42,909 bases of DNA from an uncultured Bacilli bacterium (GCA_944371995.1 CALVYD010000012.1:1-42909), one strand, 5' to 3'; shown: positions 14,953-24,433, numbered from the stretch's first letter. Numbers and translations: made by a program. The notes: generated from the letters alone by a model not told the origin.

Positions 14953-17376
14953 ATGTATCCACTTGGGAAACAATTTGAAGTAGATTATACACGTGCGAAA
15001 AGCGATGATAAAACCATAATCAAGGGTAAAAATTATCGTTTTACTGTTATTACAGAAAGAATTATTCGCTTAGAGTATTCACCTAGCGGGACTTTCGTAG
15101 ATCGTCCTACTCAGCTTATTGTGCGCAGAAATTTGGGATTGCCTGAGTTTCAAACGAAGCAAGATGCGCAATTTTTAGAGATTACTACAAAATATTTTCA
15201 ACTTACGTATGTGAAGCAACAGCCTTTTGTAGGTACTAAGATTGATCCCATGAAGAATTTAAAAATTACTTTGTCTAGCCGTGAAAGAGATCGTAATAAG
15301 GACTGGTATTATGGTCATCCTGAGGCTAGAAACATGATGGGTAATCTTATTGGTGTGGATGTAGATACTGATAAATCTTTATGTCGAGGTCTTTATTCTT
15401 TAGATGGCTTTGCCTCTATTGATGATAGTCATAATAAATTAATTATGGAAGATGGTACTTTAGATAATCCTCCTACTGATCATATTGATGTTTATGTTTT
15501 TATGTATGATCGGGATTTTAAACAGGCGTTATTTGATTACTTTAAATTAACAGGTTCTCCTGCTATGATACCAAGATATGCACTTGGTAATTGGTGGAGT
15601 AGAAATATTACTTATGATGACTTTTCTACTACAGAATTACTAAAGAAATTTGAAAAGAAAAAGATTCCTATTTCGGTTATGTTGTTTGATCATGATTGGC
15701 ATTATCGTAATGTAGGGGATTATACTTCTTTAAAAGTAGGGTATACATTTAATAGTAATTTATTTCGTAATCCTAAAGCAATGATTGATAAGTTTCATGC
15801 TAGAGGTATTCGGGTTGGACTTTGTATTAATCCTGAGGGTGGTTTTTATCCTCATGAACAATATTATAAGCAAGCTAGTGAGTTTTTAGGTGTTACAGAT
15901 AATAAGATTATTTTATTTGATCCATTAAATCCTAAAATTTTAGATGTTTTACTTAAAGCTTTTTTACATCCATTAGAGGCTGTAGGTGTTGATTTCTTTT
16001 GGAATGACTATAAAGGTGACAGTAATCCAACAAATCTTTGGACATTGAATCATTATTTGTATTTGGATTCTGGTAGGAAAGCTGACAAAAGAAGTATTAT
16101 TCTTTCTAGGTGTGGAATTTATGGAGCACATCGCTATCCTATTCTTTATGGTGGTAGTAGTGAAGTTAGTTGGGAAGCCTTGAAAAAATTACCATTTCAA
16201 TATTTAAATGCTGCTAACATCGGGGTTAGCTGGTGGAGTCATGATGTTGGCGGTAATCATGGTGGTATTGAAGAAAGTGAGCTTTATATTCGGTATTTAC
16301 AGCTTAGTGTCTATTCTCCAATATTACGTTTTCATGGAGCACGTGGTCCATATTATAAGAGAGAACCTTGGCTCTGGGATGTAAAAACTGAAAATATTGC
16401 TGCTGAATATTTACGACTTCGACATCGTTTAATTCCTTATTTATATACAGAGGCATATAATTATACAAAAGCTGGTACACCACTTATTCAACCATTTTAT
16501 TATAATTATCTCTGGGTATATGATGATGAACTTTATAAGAATCAGTATTATTTTGGTTCACAGTTATTAGTTTGTCCAATCCTAAATAAAAAAGATTTGA
16601 CGATGAATCGTACAGTACATCGATTCTTTATTCCTGATGGTATTTGGTATGACTTTAAGACAGGAAAGAAGTTTCCTGGAAATAAAAAGTATGTTTCTTT
16701 CTTTAAAGAAGAAGATTATCCAGTATTTGCACATGCAGGAAGTATTATTCCGCTATCTAATAGAAGTGATTATAATAACGTAGGACTTCCAACGGATATG
16801 GAAATTCAGATTTTTCCAGGTGTGTCTAATACTTATACTTTATATGAAGATGATGGAGTTACTTCTTTATATAAGGAAGGTTATTTCTTAAAAACGTCTA
16901 TTGATTATAATTATTTGCGTAATAATTATACTGTTATTATTCGTTCTATCGATGGTAAAAGTGGCATTGTACCCGAGAAGAGAAATTATAAATTAGTGTT
17001 TAGAAATACAAAACAGGCACAAGATGTTACGGCTTATTTTAATTCTCAGAAAATTCCTATTACTTCATCTATTGATGGTAATGACTTCGTTGTTGAAATA
17101 TTTGATTGTCCTACGGTCGGACAGTTAACAGTTAATTGTAAGGGAAGAGATATTGAGATTGATGCTATTCGTTTGATTAATGATGATATTGAAAGTATTT
17201 TGGTGGACTTACAGATTAATACTTATTTAAAAGAAGATATTGCTAAAATAATGTTTGGTAAGGATACAGTTAGTCAAAAACGTATTGCTATTAGAAAACT
17301 AAAGAAGCAGGGACTTTCTAAAGAGTATGTTCAGTTGTTCTTAAGATTATTAGAGTATATTAGTGAATTTAGTTAG
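14953..17376 (+). CDS. Glycoside hydrolase family 31 protein
   Basis: A predicted cytoplasmic alpha-glycosidase of 807 residues with no signal peptide. It has an N-terminal beta-sandwich, a (beta/alpha)8 barrel from about 225 and C-terminal beta domains. The nucleophile is Asp352 (FFWNDYKGD); the block NIGVSWWSHDVGG is conserved. In the region where most GH31 enzymes carry the acid/base Asp (HRYP..xSGDxxxSWE) this protein reads HRYPILYGGSSEVSWE, with Ser402-Ser403 in place of the Asp. I recall a GH31 subgroup in Bacillota with other residues there, so this may be a subfamily trait. The last 85 residues form a helical tail (DSIL...ISEFS-like) that I do not recognise. GAAGGTG precedes the ATG. 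Substrate cannot be read from sequence. Confidence 0.88.
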   Translation: MYPLGKQFEVDYTRAKSDDKTIIKGKNYRFTVITERIIRLEYSPSGTFVDRPTQLIVRRNLGLPEFQTKQDAQFLEITTKYFQLTYVKQQPFVGTKIDPMKNLKITLSSRERDRNKDWYYGHPEARNMMGNLIGVDVDTDKSLCRGLYSLDGFASIDDSHNKLIMEDGTLDNPPTDHIDVYVFMYDRDFKQALFDYFKLTGSPAMIPRYALGNWWSRNITYDDFSTTELLKKFEKKKIPISVMLFDHDWHYRNVGDYTSLKVGYTFNSNLFRNPKAMIDKFHARGIRVGLCINPEGGFYPHEQYYKQASEFLGVTDNKIILFDPLNPKILDVLLKAFLHPLEAVGVDFFWNDYKGDSNPTNLWTLNHYLYLDSGRKADKRSIILSRCGIYGAHRYPILYGGSSEVSWEALKKLPFQYLNAANIGVSWWSHDVGGNHGGIEESELYIRYLQLSVYSPILRFHGARGPYYKREPWLWDVKTENIAAEYLRLRHRLIPYLYTEAYNYTKAGTPLIQPFYYNYLWVYDDELYKNQYYFGSQLLVCPILNKKDLTMNRTVHRFFIPDGIWYDFKTGKKFPGNKKYVSFFKEEDYPVFAHAGSIIPLSNRSDYNNVGLPTDMEIQIFPGVSNTYTLYEDDGVTSLYKEGYFLKTSIDYNYLRNNYTVIIRSIDGKSGIVPEKRNYKLVFRNTKQAQDVTAYFNSQKIPITSSIDGNDFVVEIFDCPTVGQLTVNCKGRDIEIDAIRLINDDIESILVDLQINTYLKEDIAKIMFGKDTVSQKRIAIRKLKKQGLSKEYVQLFLRLLEYISEFS

Positions 17377-17383
17377 AAAATAC

Positions 17384-17412
17384 TTGTCAAAATTATAAAA
17401 ATTTACTATACT
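17384..17412 (+). promoter_or_regulatory. Promoter of the leucine T-box operon
   Basis: TTGTCA (17384-17389), exact 17-bp spacer, TATACT (17407-17412). Transcription would start near 17419. Confidence 0.75.
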
Positions 17413-17626
17413 AGTAGCATGTTGACATATTGCTGATAGTAGTAATATATGTGCTTATCATAGAGAGTTTACTTTTGGTGGAAGGTAAACATAAGTAGTA
17501 TATGAACTTGATTGGCTTTTAAATATGTAGGGTTAGACCTTTATCTCATCAAAGCTGCATAGTATTACTATGAAGTAAGGTGGTACCGCGATATTTCGTC
17601 CTTATGTTTATAAGGGCGTTTTTTTT
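17413..17626 (+). promoter_or_regulatory. T-box leader, leucine type
   Basis: A tRNA-sensing transcription attenuator. The T-box core AAGGTGGTACCGCG is at 17577-17590. It is followed by a 9-bp terminator stem (17597-17605 with 17610-17618) and eight T. Stem I contains the hairpin GTTTAC/GTAAAC around 17468-17490. The likely specifier is the leucine codon CTT at 17507-17509, in the context GAACTTGA, which fits the downstream leuS. Uncharged tRNA-Leu would favour the antiterminator and so raise expression of the 118-residue membrane protein and LeuRS. Confidence 0.93.
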
Positions 17627-17640
17627 ATAGGAGGAGTTTT

Positions 17641-17997
17641 ATGCTGGAAGAGTTGATTTTATTCTTATTATGTTTTTTATTAGTTTTACTGGTTTATGAA
17701 ATTTTTATTGTTAGAAAAGCTAAAAAAAATAAAAGTAAAAAATATCCTATGGAAGTTAAATATTTAATTAATCGGTATCATTTAAATATGAGGAAAGTTG
17801 ATTATCCGCAATTGCTACAGATTATTGCTTTAGTATCTTCGTTTGATATTGCATTTATTGTATCGATTGTGATGATTTTTGATTCTTATTTAGGTCAAAT
17901 ACTTGCGATTTTGATATTGGTTTTACCTGTCATATTATTAAGTTATCATTTAGTTGGTATGTTTTATAGAAAGAGAGGAATGACAAAAGATGCGTAA
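17641..17997 (+). CDS. Small membrane protein of unknown function
   Basis: I do not recognise this 118-residue protein. It has three hydrophobic segments (about 4-23, 61-84 and 87-109), a basic loop rich in Lys after the first ([19 protein letters not shown]) and a short basic C-terminus. GGAGGAG lies before the ATG. It is the first gene behind the leucine T-box and overlaps the start of leuS by eight bases, so it must be co-transcribed and probably co-translated with it. The central block [15 protein letters not shown] may be a family signature. Confidence 0.75.
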   Translation: MLEELILFLLCFLLVLLVYEIFIVRKAKKNKSKKYPMEVKYLINRYHLNMRKVDYPQLLQIIALVSSFDIAFIVSIVMIFDSYLGQILAILILVLPVILLSYHLVGMFYRKRGMTKDA

Positions 17998-20383
17998 TTT
18001 TAGTGGAATTGAGAAAAAGTGGCAAAAGAGATGGGAAGAAGATCATTTATATAAATTTGATCCTAATAGTGATAAGAAAAAATTATATTGTTTAGAGATG
18101 TTTAGCTATCCTAGTGGTGCTAAATTACATATGGGACATTGGTATAATTATGGCGTTACTGACACCTGGGCAAGATTTAAAAGAATGTCTGGTTATAATT
18201 TGTTTCATCCCATGGGATTTGATGCATTTGGATTACCTGCAGAAAATTATGCAATAAAGACTGGTATTCATCCGGCTATTAGTACTGATAAAAATATAGA
18301 AACGATGGAGAAGCAATTAAAAGGTATTGGCGGATCCTGGGATTGGGATTATGAAGTTAAGACTTGTAAAGAGGATTATTATAAATGGACTCAGTGGATG
18401 TTTTTGAAATTATATGAACATGGTCTTGCTTATAAAAAAGAAGCTCCTGTTAACTTTTGTCCTTCTTGTAATACGGTTTTAGCTAATGAACAGGTTATTA
18501 GTGGAGCTTGTGAACGCTGCGGTACTATGGTTGTTAGAAAAAATATGAGTCAATGGTTCTTTAAAATTACTGATTATGCAGAAGAACTATTAAATGGTTT
18601 GGATAAATTAGATTGGCCAGATCGTACTAAAAATCTTCAACGAAATTGGATTGGTAGAAGTGAAGGCGCTTATGTAACTTTTAAGGTTGCAGATAGTGAT
18701 GAGGAGTTTACTGTGTTTACTACTAGATGTGATACTTTATTTGGTGCAACTTACTGTGTATTAGCTCCTGAACTTCCTTTAGTTGATAAAATTGTAACTG
18801 AAGATCAAAAAGCTGCAGTAGAAGAGTATAAATTGCAAGCTAGTCGTCAGAGTGAAATTGAAAGAACTAGTACTACAAAAGAAAAAACAGGTGTATTTAC
18901 TGGTGCGTATGCAATTAATCCGGTTAATAATAAGAAGGTACCTATTTGGATTAGTGACTATGTTTTAGCAAGTTATGGTACAGGTGCAATTATGGCGGTT
19001 CCTGCTCATGATGAAAGAGACTATGCTTTTGCTAAAAAATTTGGCTTAGAAATTATTCCTGTTTTAGAAGGGGGAGATATTTCTAAGGAAGCCTATGTAT
19101 TAGATGGTACTCATATTAATTCTGACTTTTTAAATGGATTAAATAAAGAGGATGCTATTAACAAGATGTGTTCCTATTTAGAGGAAAATGGATTTGGTAA
19201 AAAGACTGTGACTTATAAATTAAGAGATTGGCTTGTTTCTCGTCAAAGATACTGGGGAGCACCTATTCCTATTATTTATTGTGAAGATTGTGGAGTAGTT
19301 CCTGTTCCTGAGGATGATTTGCCAGTTAAATTACCAATGGATGTAGAATTTACTCCTGATGGAGAGAGTCCATTAAAGAAATGTGATAGTTTTATGCATT
19401 GTACTTGTCCAAAATGTGGTAAGCCTGCGTTGCGTGAAGCTGATACTTTAGACACCTTTGTTTGCTCAAGCTGGTATTTCTTAAGATATCCTGATGCACA
19501 TAATGATAAAGCACCATTTGATACAAATATCATCAATAAGATGTTACCTGTAGATAAATATATTGGTGGAATTGAACATGCTTGTATGCATTTGCTTTAT
19601 GCACGATTCTTTACTAAGGCATTAAGGGATATGGGATATTTGAATTTTGATGAACCTTTTATGTCTTTAGTACATCAGGGAACGATTTTAGGACCTGATG
19701 GAGAAAAAATGTCTAAGTCTAAAGGTAATACTGTTGCTCCAGATCCATTAGTAGAAGAATATGGTGCTGATGTATTACGTGGTTATTTGATGTTTGGATT
19801 TAACTATGTTGATGGTGGTCCATGGACTGATGATGGTATTGTTGCTATTAATAAATTTTATCGTAAGGTTGAGCGTTTAACAGATGCTTTAATAGAAAGT
19901 GATAAGCATTTAGATGATGTTGATAAAGTGTTACATTCATCATTAAAAGTAATTAGAGAAGATATTGAAAAATTCCAGTTTAATACTTCATTAGCTAAAA
20001 TTATGGAGTATACGAATGCTTTAGTTAAATACGAAAAAGAAGGAATTCCAAGATATTATATTGAACAATTATTATTAATACTTGCTCCATTTGCTCCACA
20101 CCTAACTGAAGAATTCTGGGAAGCTATTGGAAATGAATATTCTATTCATAATCAAGATTATCCAATGTATGATGAAAAATACCTTGTAGAAACTGAAAAA
20201 GAAATTGCTGTTCAAGTAAATGGTAAGGTTCGAGCAACTATTATGATTTCTGTTGATGATAGCGAAGATGTAATTAAAGAAAAAGCTTTGAATGCCAAAA
20301 ATGTTAAACGTCATACTGATGGTAAAGATATTGTTAAAGTGATTGTTATTAAAGGAAAGATTGTCAATATTGTGGTGAAGTAA
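17990..20383 (+). CDS. leuS: Leucyl-tRNA synthetase
   Basis: Charges tRNA-Leu with leucine. A class I synthetase of 797 residues, near the usual 800-860. It has the HIGH-type motif HMGH (47-50), an editing (CP1) domain with the T-rich [13 protein letters not shown] and AHDERD region, the zinc-ribbon-like cysteines ([13 protein letters not shown]...CERCG), the KMSKS loop (573-577) and the anticodon-binding and C-terminal domains. GAGAGGA precedes the ATG. Expression is expected to follow the leucine T-box upstream. Confidence 0.98.
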   Translation: MRNFSGIEKKWQKRWEEDHLYKFDPNSDKKKLYCLEMFSYPSGAKLHMGHWYNYGVTDTWARFKRMSGYNLFHPMGFDAFGLPAENYAIKTGIHPAISTDKNIETMEKQLKGIGGSWDWDYEVKTCKEDYYKWTQWMFLKLYEHGLAYKKEAPVNFCPSCNTVLANEQVISGACERCGTMVVRKNMSQWFFKITDYAEELLNGLDKLDWPDRTKNLQRNWIGRSEGAYVTFKVADSDEEFTVFTTRCDTLFGATYCVLAPELPLVDKIVTEDQKAAVEEYKLQASRQSEIERTSTTKEKTGVFTGAYAINPVNNKKVPIWISDYVLASYGTGAIMAVPAHDERDYAFAKKFGLEIIPVLEGGDISKEAYVLDGTHINSDFLNGLNKEDAINKMCSYLEENGFGKKTVTYKLRDWLVSRQRYWGAPIPIIYCEDCGVVPVPEDDLPVKLPMDVEFTPDGESPLKKCDSFMHCTCPKCGKPALREADTLDTFVCSSWYFLRYPDAHNDKAPFDTNIINKMLPVDKYIGGIEHACMHLLYARFFTKALRDMGYLNFDEPFMSLVHQGTILGPDGEKMSKSKGNTVAPDPLVEEYGADVLRGYLMFGFNYVDGGPWTDDGIVAINKFYRKVERLTDALIESDKHLDDVDKVLHSSLKVIREDIEKFQFNTSLAKIMEYTNALVKYEKEGIPRYYIEQLLLILAPFAPHLTEEFWEAIGNEYSIHNQDYPMYDEKYLVETEKEIAVQVNGKVRATIMISVDDSEDVIKEKALNAKNVKRHTDGKDIVKVIVIKGKIVNIVVK

Positions 20384-20392
20384 TAATGAAAG

Positions 20393-20423
20393 GAAGTTGT
20401 TGATATAGCAATTTCTTTTTTTC
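20393..20423 (+). terminator. Terminator after leuS
   Basis: An 8-bp stem with two G-U pairs (GAAGTTGT with GCAATTTC, 7-nt loop) followed by eight T. Confidence 0.7.
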
Positions 20424-20424
20424 T

Positions 20425-20623
20425 TATAATACTTGCTTTATAAAAAAATTGAAAGATTGATAAAAAATAGTTGATATGCGAACATATTGGTCTTATCAGG
20501 TAAGATTGCTACTTCTTTACGTGATAACTACTGTTTTCATATTATTATTTACATAGGTCAAGAGCTTACAAAAGTATTGATTGTATTAGAGACTGATTGT
20601 AGGATAGGCCGTAAGCATTTACG
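20425..20623. other. Unassigned intergenic region before the Fic-like gene
   Basis: I find no gene here. A 26-codon hydrophobic frame from an ATG at 20476 has no ribosome binding site. Paired segments exist: GCTTAC (20564-20569) with GTAAGC (20611-20616), GGTC...ATC (about 20489) with GAT...GGCC (about 20603), and a small hairpin CGTAA/TTACG (20610-20623) touching the next promoter. These could fold into an RNA, but no known riboswitch or small RNA signature is evident. Confidence 0.4.
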
Positions 20624-20652
20624 TTGACAAAATTGCTATTTTGTGATAAAAT
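20624..20652 (+). promoter_or_regulatory. Strong promoter of the Fic-like gene
   Basis: Perfect TTGACA (20624-20629), 17-bp spacer ending in TGA, TAAAAT (20647-20652). It is one of the best promoters in the window, driving a broken gene. Confidence 0.8.
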
Positions 20653-20676
20653 ATGAGCAAATTTTAGGAGGGTTTT

Positions 20677-21556
20677 ATGGATAGGAAAGAGATAATGCAG
20701 TTAAGAAATAGTGGTAAATTTCCGATTGTTAGTTTGGAAATTTTTGACTCTATTAAAAAGTTAGCTTTTTCTGAGTTGGTACTTGATCATGAACGAGATA
20801 CTAGAAATTTATACCATCATTATTTAGATGATTTGTTATAGACATTGTACTGATTTTTTGGAAGCAATTAAGAATGTAGAAGTTGTTGACAATCATGCCT
20901 TAGAAAAAGAAGATAGTTTTTTAATGTCTTTATATGTTCAGACTTCTAAAGAAAATATTTTAGACTATTTAATTGATAACATTAATCCTATCTTATCTAG
21001 AAAAACATTTATTGATGGTCACAAACTTTTATTGCAGGGTACTAGCAGTAGTCGTTATGCTGATCAGGATTATCGTACTTATGATGAATCTTTTGTTGGA
21101 AGAAAAGATGCTAATGGTGACATTATTATAGATTATTTTAATTTACCATGTGATGACATAGAAGAAGCAATTAATAAATTTTTAGATTTTTATAATTCTG
21201 ATTACTTAAATGAACACGTATTATTAAAAGGACAAATTTTACATGGCTTATTAGCTGCATTACAGTTGTTTGGCGACGGTAATACTAGATATGCTAGAAT
21301 TATGCAGAATATTAAATTAGGACAATTAACAAAATCTGAAATGGGTATAGACTTGGGATTGCCTGCTATTTATGGGACGAGATCTTATTTTCCACATCGT
21401 GGTCAGTATAGGAAGTTAATTTCTGATTTGGCTGTTCGAGGTGATGACGAAGCTTGGAATCGATGGTTTGAATTTAATCTTAACCGTACTGAAGATTCTC
21501 TTTTCTTTATAGACAATAAATTGGATAAATATAAGTCTTTGGTTGTTCATAAATAG
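20677..21556 (+). pseudogene. Frameshifted Fic-domain protein
   Basis: The gene begins at ATG 20677, behind a good AGGAGGG site, and reads 54 codons to a TAG at 20839-20841. The rest continues in the next frame from about 20828 to 21556, with no ribosome binding site of its own. Removing one base near the TTT at 20832-20834 would join them into about 292 residues. The second part is Fic-like: a DYRTYDESFVGR block, then LQLFGDGNTRYARIM where active Fic proteins have HPFxDGNGRxGR, then YRKLISDLAVRGDDEAWNRWFEF. The catalytic His is replaced by Gln (codon 146 of the second frame), so AMP-transfer is doubtful even if the frame is restored. Mutation, sequence error or programmed shift cannot be separated here. 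It shares a strand and 41-bp gap with the PHP gene. Confidence 0.75.
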
Positions 21557-21597
21557 ATTTTGGTATTTGATGCATTTTATAAAGAAGGAGTTAGGTT

Positions 21598-22491
21598 ATG
21601 ATGAAAAAAATAGATTTACATATTCATACTAATTGTTCTGATGGAGAATTAACTCCTATAGAAGTTGTTGATAAGGCTGTGTGCAATGGAGTAAGTGTTA
21701 TTTCTATTGCAGATCATGATACAGTTGATGCTTATAGTGATGAATTGTTTCAATATGCAAACAGTAAGGGAATAAAAATAATACCTGCTGTTGAGATTTC
21801 TACTAAAACTAAGAAGTGTGGTATTCATGTATTAGGATATAATTTTGATTTACAGAATAAAACTTTTTTAGATAAATTAAAATCCTTAAGAAATGTAAGA
21901 CATGATTATTTATATGGAGTCGCAACTAAATTAGAAGAGTTAGGTTATGTTGTTCATACTTCTGAACTCGATAAGATAGAAGCTGTTACAAAAGCTCATA
22001 TTTCTTTAGATGTTGTTAGCAATCCTGATAATAAGGAAAAGTTATTAGAAGTATTTGGTCATATTCCTGAAAAAGGAGAGTTTATTGAAATTATTATGAA
22101 TGAAGGGTGTCCTGCTTATGTTAAGAAGAATACGGTTACTCCAAGAGAAGCTGCTGAATTAATCCGACTTGCAGGAGGTAAAGTAGTACTTGCTCATCCT
22201 GTTGCTTATAAATACGAGGATGGTTTAGTCGAAGAAGATATTTCATCTTTAGTTTCGAATATGAATGCTGATGGAATAGAATCTAATTATATCTATGTTA
22301 ATCGCAACCATCAAAAAATTAATGAATTAGATATTTGGAATGAGTTCGCTAAAAAGAATCATTTACATACATCTATTGGTTCTGATTTTCATAGAGAAGA
22401 TGGGATACATCCTACGATAGGATTAATTAACGAGTCTTTACAATTAACTGATAAAGATATTTCTTCTATTTTAGAATGGTTATCAGAATAA
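21598..22491 (+). CDS. PHP-domain phosphoesterase
   Basis: A metal-dependent phosphoesterase of 297 residues, of the TrpH/YciV (RNase AM-like) group. Metal ligands are His8 and His10 (DLHIHTNCSDG), Asp39-His40-Asp41 (IADHD), Glu66 (PAVEIS) and the late GSDFH near residue 265. AAGGAG lies seven bases before the first of two tandem ATG codons. Family members act on nucleotides such as 3',5'-bisphosphates or on RNA 5' ends; the actual substrate is not readable. It lies 41 bases behind the broken Fic gene and may share its transcript. Confidence 0.9.
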   Translation: MMKKIDLHIHTNCSDGELTPIEVVDKAVCNGVSVISIADHDTVDAYSDELFQYANSKGIKIIPAVEISTKTKKCGIHVLGYNFDLQNKTFLDKLKSLRNVRHDYLYGVATKLEELGYVVHTSELDKIEAVTKAHISLDVVSNPDNKEKLLEVFGHIPEKGEFIEIIMNEGCPAYVKKNTVTPREAAELIRLAGGKVVLAHPVAYKYEDGLVEEDISSLVSNMNADGIESNYIYVNRNHQKINELDIWNEFAKKNHLHTSIGSDFHREDGIHPTIGLINESLQLTDKDISSILEWLSE

Positions 22492-22518
22492 TCCACAAAT
22501 TTTGTGGATTATTTTTTA
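22487..22518 (+). terminator. Terminator after the PHP gene
   Basis: A 12-bp perfect stem (AATAATCCACAA with TTGTGGATTATT, ATT loop) then six T. The PHP stop codon is in the stem. Confidence 0.88.
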
Positions 22519-22540
22519 TATAATTTTTTTGGTGATGAAA

Positions 22541-22711
22541 ATGAAAGTTAAAATATTTGATGAAGAAGATGAAAAGGATTTAGAATGTGATATTAATGAG
22601 TTTTTAGAAGATTTGAATGGTGAAGTTGTTGATATTAAATATCAAGTTAGTGTAGGTATTTTTAGTGAAGAACAAGTATTCTGCTTTTCAGCTATGATTG
22701 TTTATTATTAA
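22541..22711 (+). CDS. Cse60-like sporulation protein (DUF2758)
   Basis: A 56-residue acidic protein beginning MKVKIFDEEDEKDLECDI and ending FSAMIVYY. The order of an MKVKIFD start, an acidic NEFL helix, VDIKYQV and a final SEEQ..CFSAMI matches what I recall of the Cse60/DUF2758 family, small proteins under sigma-E control in Bacillus. The match is from memory and the role is unknown even in Bacillus. ATG 22541 fits GGTGA better than ATG 22535, which overlaps it. TATAAT at 22519-22524 is a possible -10 without a -35. Confidence 0.65.
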   Translation: MKVKIFDEEDEKDLECDINEFLEDLNGEVVDIKYQVSVGIFSEEQVFCFSAMIVYY

Positions 22712-22733
22712 TTTCGACTTTTTGTTTAAAATT

Positions 22734-22742
22734 TGGTATAAT
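22734..22742 (+). promoter_or_regulatory. Extended -10 promoter of the 22768 gene
   Basis: TGGTATAAT with the hexamer at 22737-22742. The -35 area (TTCGAC at 22713-22718, 18-bp spacing) is a partial match. Confidence 0.5.
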
Positions 22743-22767
22743 TAGTTCACTTTTTGGAGGGATTGTT

Positions 22768-24402
22768 GTGGAGTTTTTTCGTAGTAAACTATATTATATT
22801 GATAAAGATTCTGATGATATAGAAACTAATATGTTGGAAGATGTTAGCAATACAATAAACAGAGATATAGATAATGAAGATATTGTTATTGTTACTAAAA
22901 GTGAAGATGAGAATTATGTTCGGGAAATTTCTACAGGGTTATTACTACCTATTATTGAGGGCGATAAATTAGTTTATCGTGATGAATATGTAGATAGTCA
23001 TTATAGGAGATGGAGATCAGAAAGGGTGAAAAAAACTTCTGTTCCTGCGCATATTATTGCTTTTCGTGATAATTTATGTAAGAGTTCTTATGGTGTTCCT
23101 TCTTTAGATGATTATTGTGATAAAGTTCTATACTCTTCTATGGCTCCTTATTTGGAAAGATATAAAGATAGAAATGAACGCTATCATTATTTATGCAGAC
23201 GATTGTATTCTAAAGACAATCAAGATGATTTTACATTAGAAGATTCACAGGAATATCGAAAAAACTTTAATTTTATGCTTAGAAAAAGGTATTCTATTTT
23301 TTCTGGAGATGTTTTCTGCCCTTATCCTTCTAATGAAACATTTTCTGTTATGACTAGTTTTTTAGAAGATAATCAGATTTTACCTTTAGAAGTTCCCATT
23401 GATTCTTTTGATGAGTTTGGAGTATTTCTTTTTCGACAATTAAAATTCCGTGATTTTACATTTAATGATACTATGGTAGAAAAATTGTATGTTACTCTTA
23501 GTGAAAATAATACATTAAAAGAAATTCGTACTAAAGAAGAAATTCCTTATGTATATTATCAATTAAATGAAGATGAGACAAAAGCTAGACTAATGGTTAA
23601 TGGCCATCAGGCTTCTCCAGATGATGTAATCTCTTATTTTACTTTTATGCCTTTTTCTAATGAGGAGGTGCATAATGTTTCTAAAGCTGATATTAGAGAA
23701 TACCGAAAATATTATATTAATTTTGATACAGTTTTACATTCTTATACTGAACATAATCAGGTAGGGTTTGGGAAGTCTACTTTAAAAAAACAAAGTTCTT
23801 CTCCTGTTGTTGAAATAGAAGTGGAACAGGATAAAGTAAGTGACTCTTCTATTTCTCCGTTAACGTTTACAGATTCTAGTTTTTCTAACCAGTCTAATAT
23901 TGGTTTGGATTTTTCTATTTCCACTTATATAAGTAAGTTAGAAAGTTTGGAACAAAATATTGATGAAATAACTCGAAAAACTATTGATAATTCTAGGTAT
24001 AATTTAGATTCTTTTGTGGATTTTTTAAAAAATCTTTCTAATTTATCAGACTCTAATGAAAGAATGAAAGTGTTGTATCAAGAAATGGCATATTTATCAA
24101 GAATTCCTATTACTTCTTCTTTAGAAGAACAACTAGTTATTGTTGATCAATTCGTAGAAACTGCTATTGAAAATTTCTGCTTATTACCTTTGGAGCAAAG
24201 AGAGAAGTATTGGAATCCGTTAGATAGTAATTATCAAGTGGAATTTATATCTAGACTTGAAAGAGAGGTATTTGATAATGATGTTTTACAAGGAAGAAAG
24301 TATTTTGATGTTAGTGCATCAGAACATACCTTTTCTTATTTTAATGAATTGATTGATAGAAGAATAAAACTATGTTCAAATACAAAAAATACTGTTAAGT
24401 AA
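22768..24402 (+). CDS. Hypothetical protein, 544 residues
   Basis: Not recognised. The GTG start lies behind a good GGAGGG site. The protein is soluble and acidic, with no signal peptide or membrane segment. The first 340 residues are rich in charged and aromatic residues (YSSMAPYLERYKDRNERYHYLCRRLYSK). A low-complexity Ser/Val linker follows at about 350-385 (SSSPVVEIEVEQDKVSDSS). The last 160 residues look helical (SLEQNIDEITRKTIDNSRYN, then QMAYLSRIP-like helices). It is a single-gene unit with its own promoter and terminator. Its codon use looks like that of its neighbours, so recent transfer is not indicated. Confidence 0.7.
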   Translation: MEFFRSKLYYIDKDSDDIETNMLEDVSNTINRDIDNEDIVIVTKSEDENYVREISTGLLLPIIEGDKLVYRDEYVDSHYRRWRSERVKKTSVPAHIIAFRDNLCKSSYGVPSLDDYCDKVLYSSMAPYLERYKDRNERYHYLCRRLYSKDNQDDFTLEDSQEYRKNFNFMLRKRYSIFSGDVFCPYPSNETFSVMTSFLEDNQILPLEVPIDSFDEFGVFLFRQLKFRDFTFNDTMVEKLYVTLSENNTLKEIRTKEEIPYVYYQLNEDETKARLMVNGHQASPDDVISYFTFMPFSNEEVHNVSKADIREYRKYYINFDTVLHSYTEHNQVGFGKSTLKKQSSSPVVEIEVEQDKVSDSSISPLTFTDSSFSNQSNIGLDFSISTYISKLESLEQNIDEITRKTIDNSRYNLDSFVDFLKNLSNLSDSNERMKVLYQEMAYLSRIPITSSLEEQLVIVDQFVETAIENFCLLPLEQREKYWNPLDSNYQVEFISRLEREVFDNDVLQGRKYFDVSASEHTFSYFNELIDRRIKLCSNTKNTVK

Positions 24403-24415
24403 CAGTGTTTTTTAT
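24387..24415 (+). terminator. Terminator after the 22768 gene
   Basis: A 10-bp stem (AAATACTGTT with AACAGTGTTT, AAGT loop) followed by T residues. Confidence 0.78.
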
Positions 24416-24424
24416 TTTATTTTG

Positions 24425-24433
24425 TGATATGAT
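24425..24433 (+). promoter_or_regulatory. Extended -10 promoter of the flippase gene
   Basis: TGATATGAT; the -35 region overlaps the preceding terminator. A GGAGGAAG site follows at about 24442. Confidence 0.5.

Noticed and set aside
19276..19536. Minus-strand 86-codon frame inside leuS
   Set aside because: Lies entirely within a clear gene and has no start signals; shadow frame.
20476..20556. 26-codon hydrophobic frame beginning at an ATG before the Fic-like gene
   Set aside because: No ribosome binding site and no matching promoter; length is within chance for this composition.
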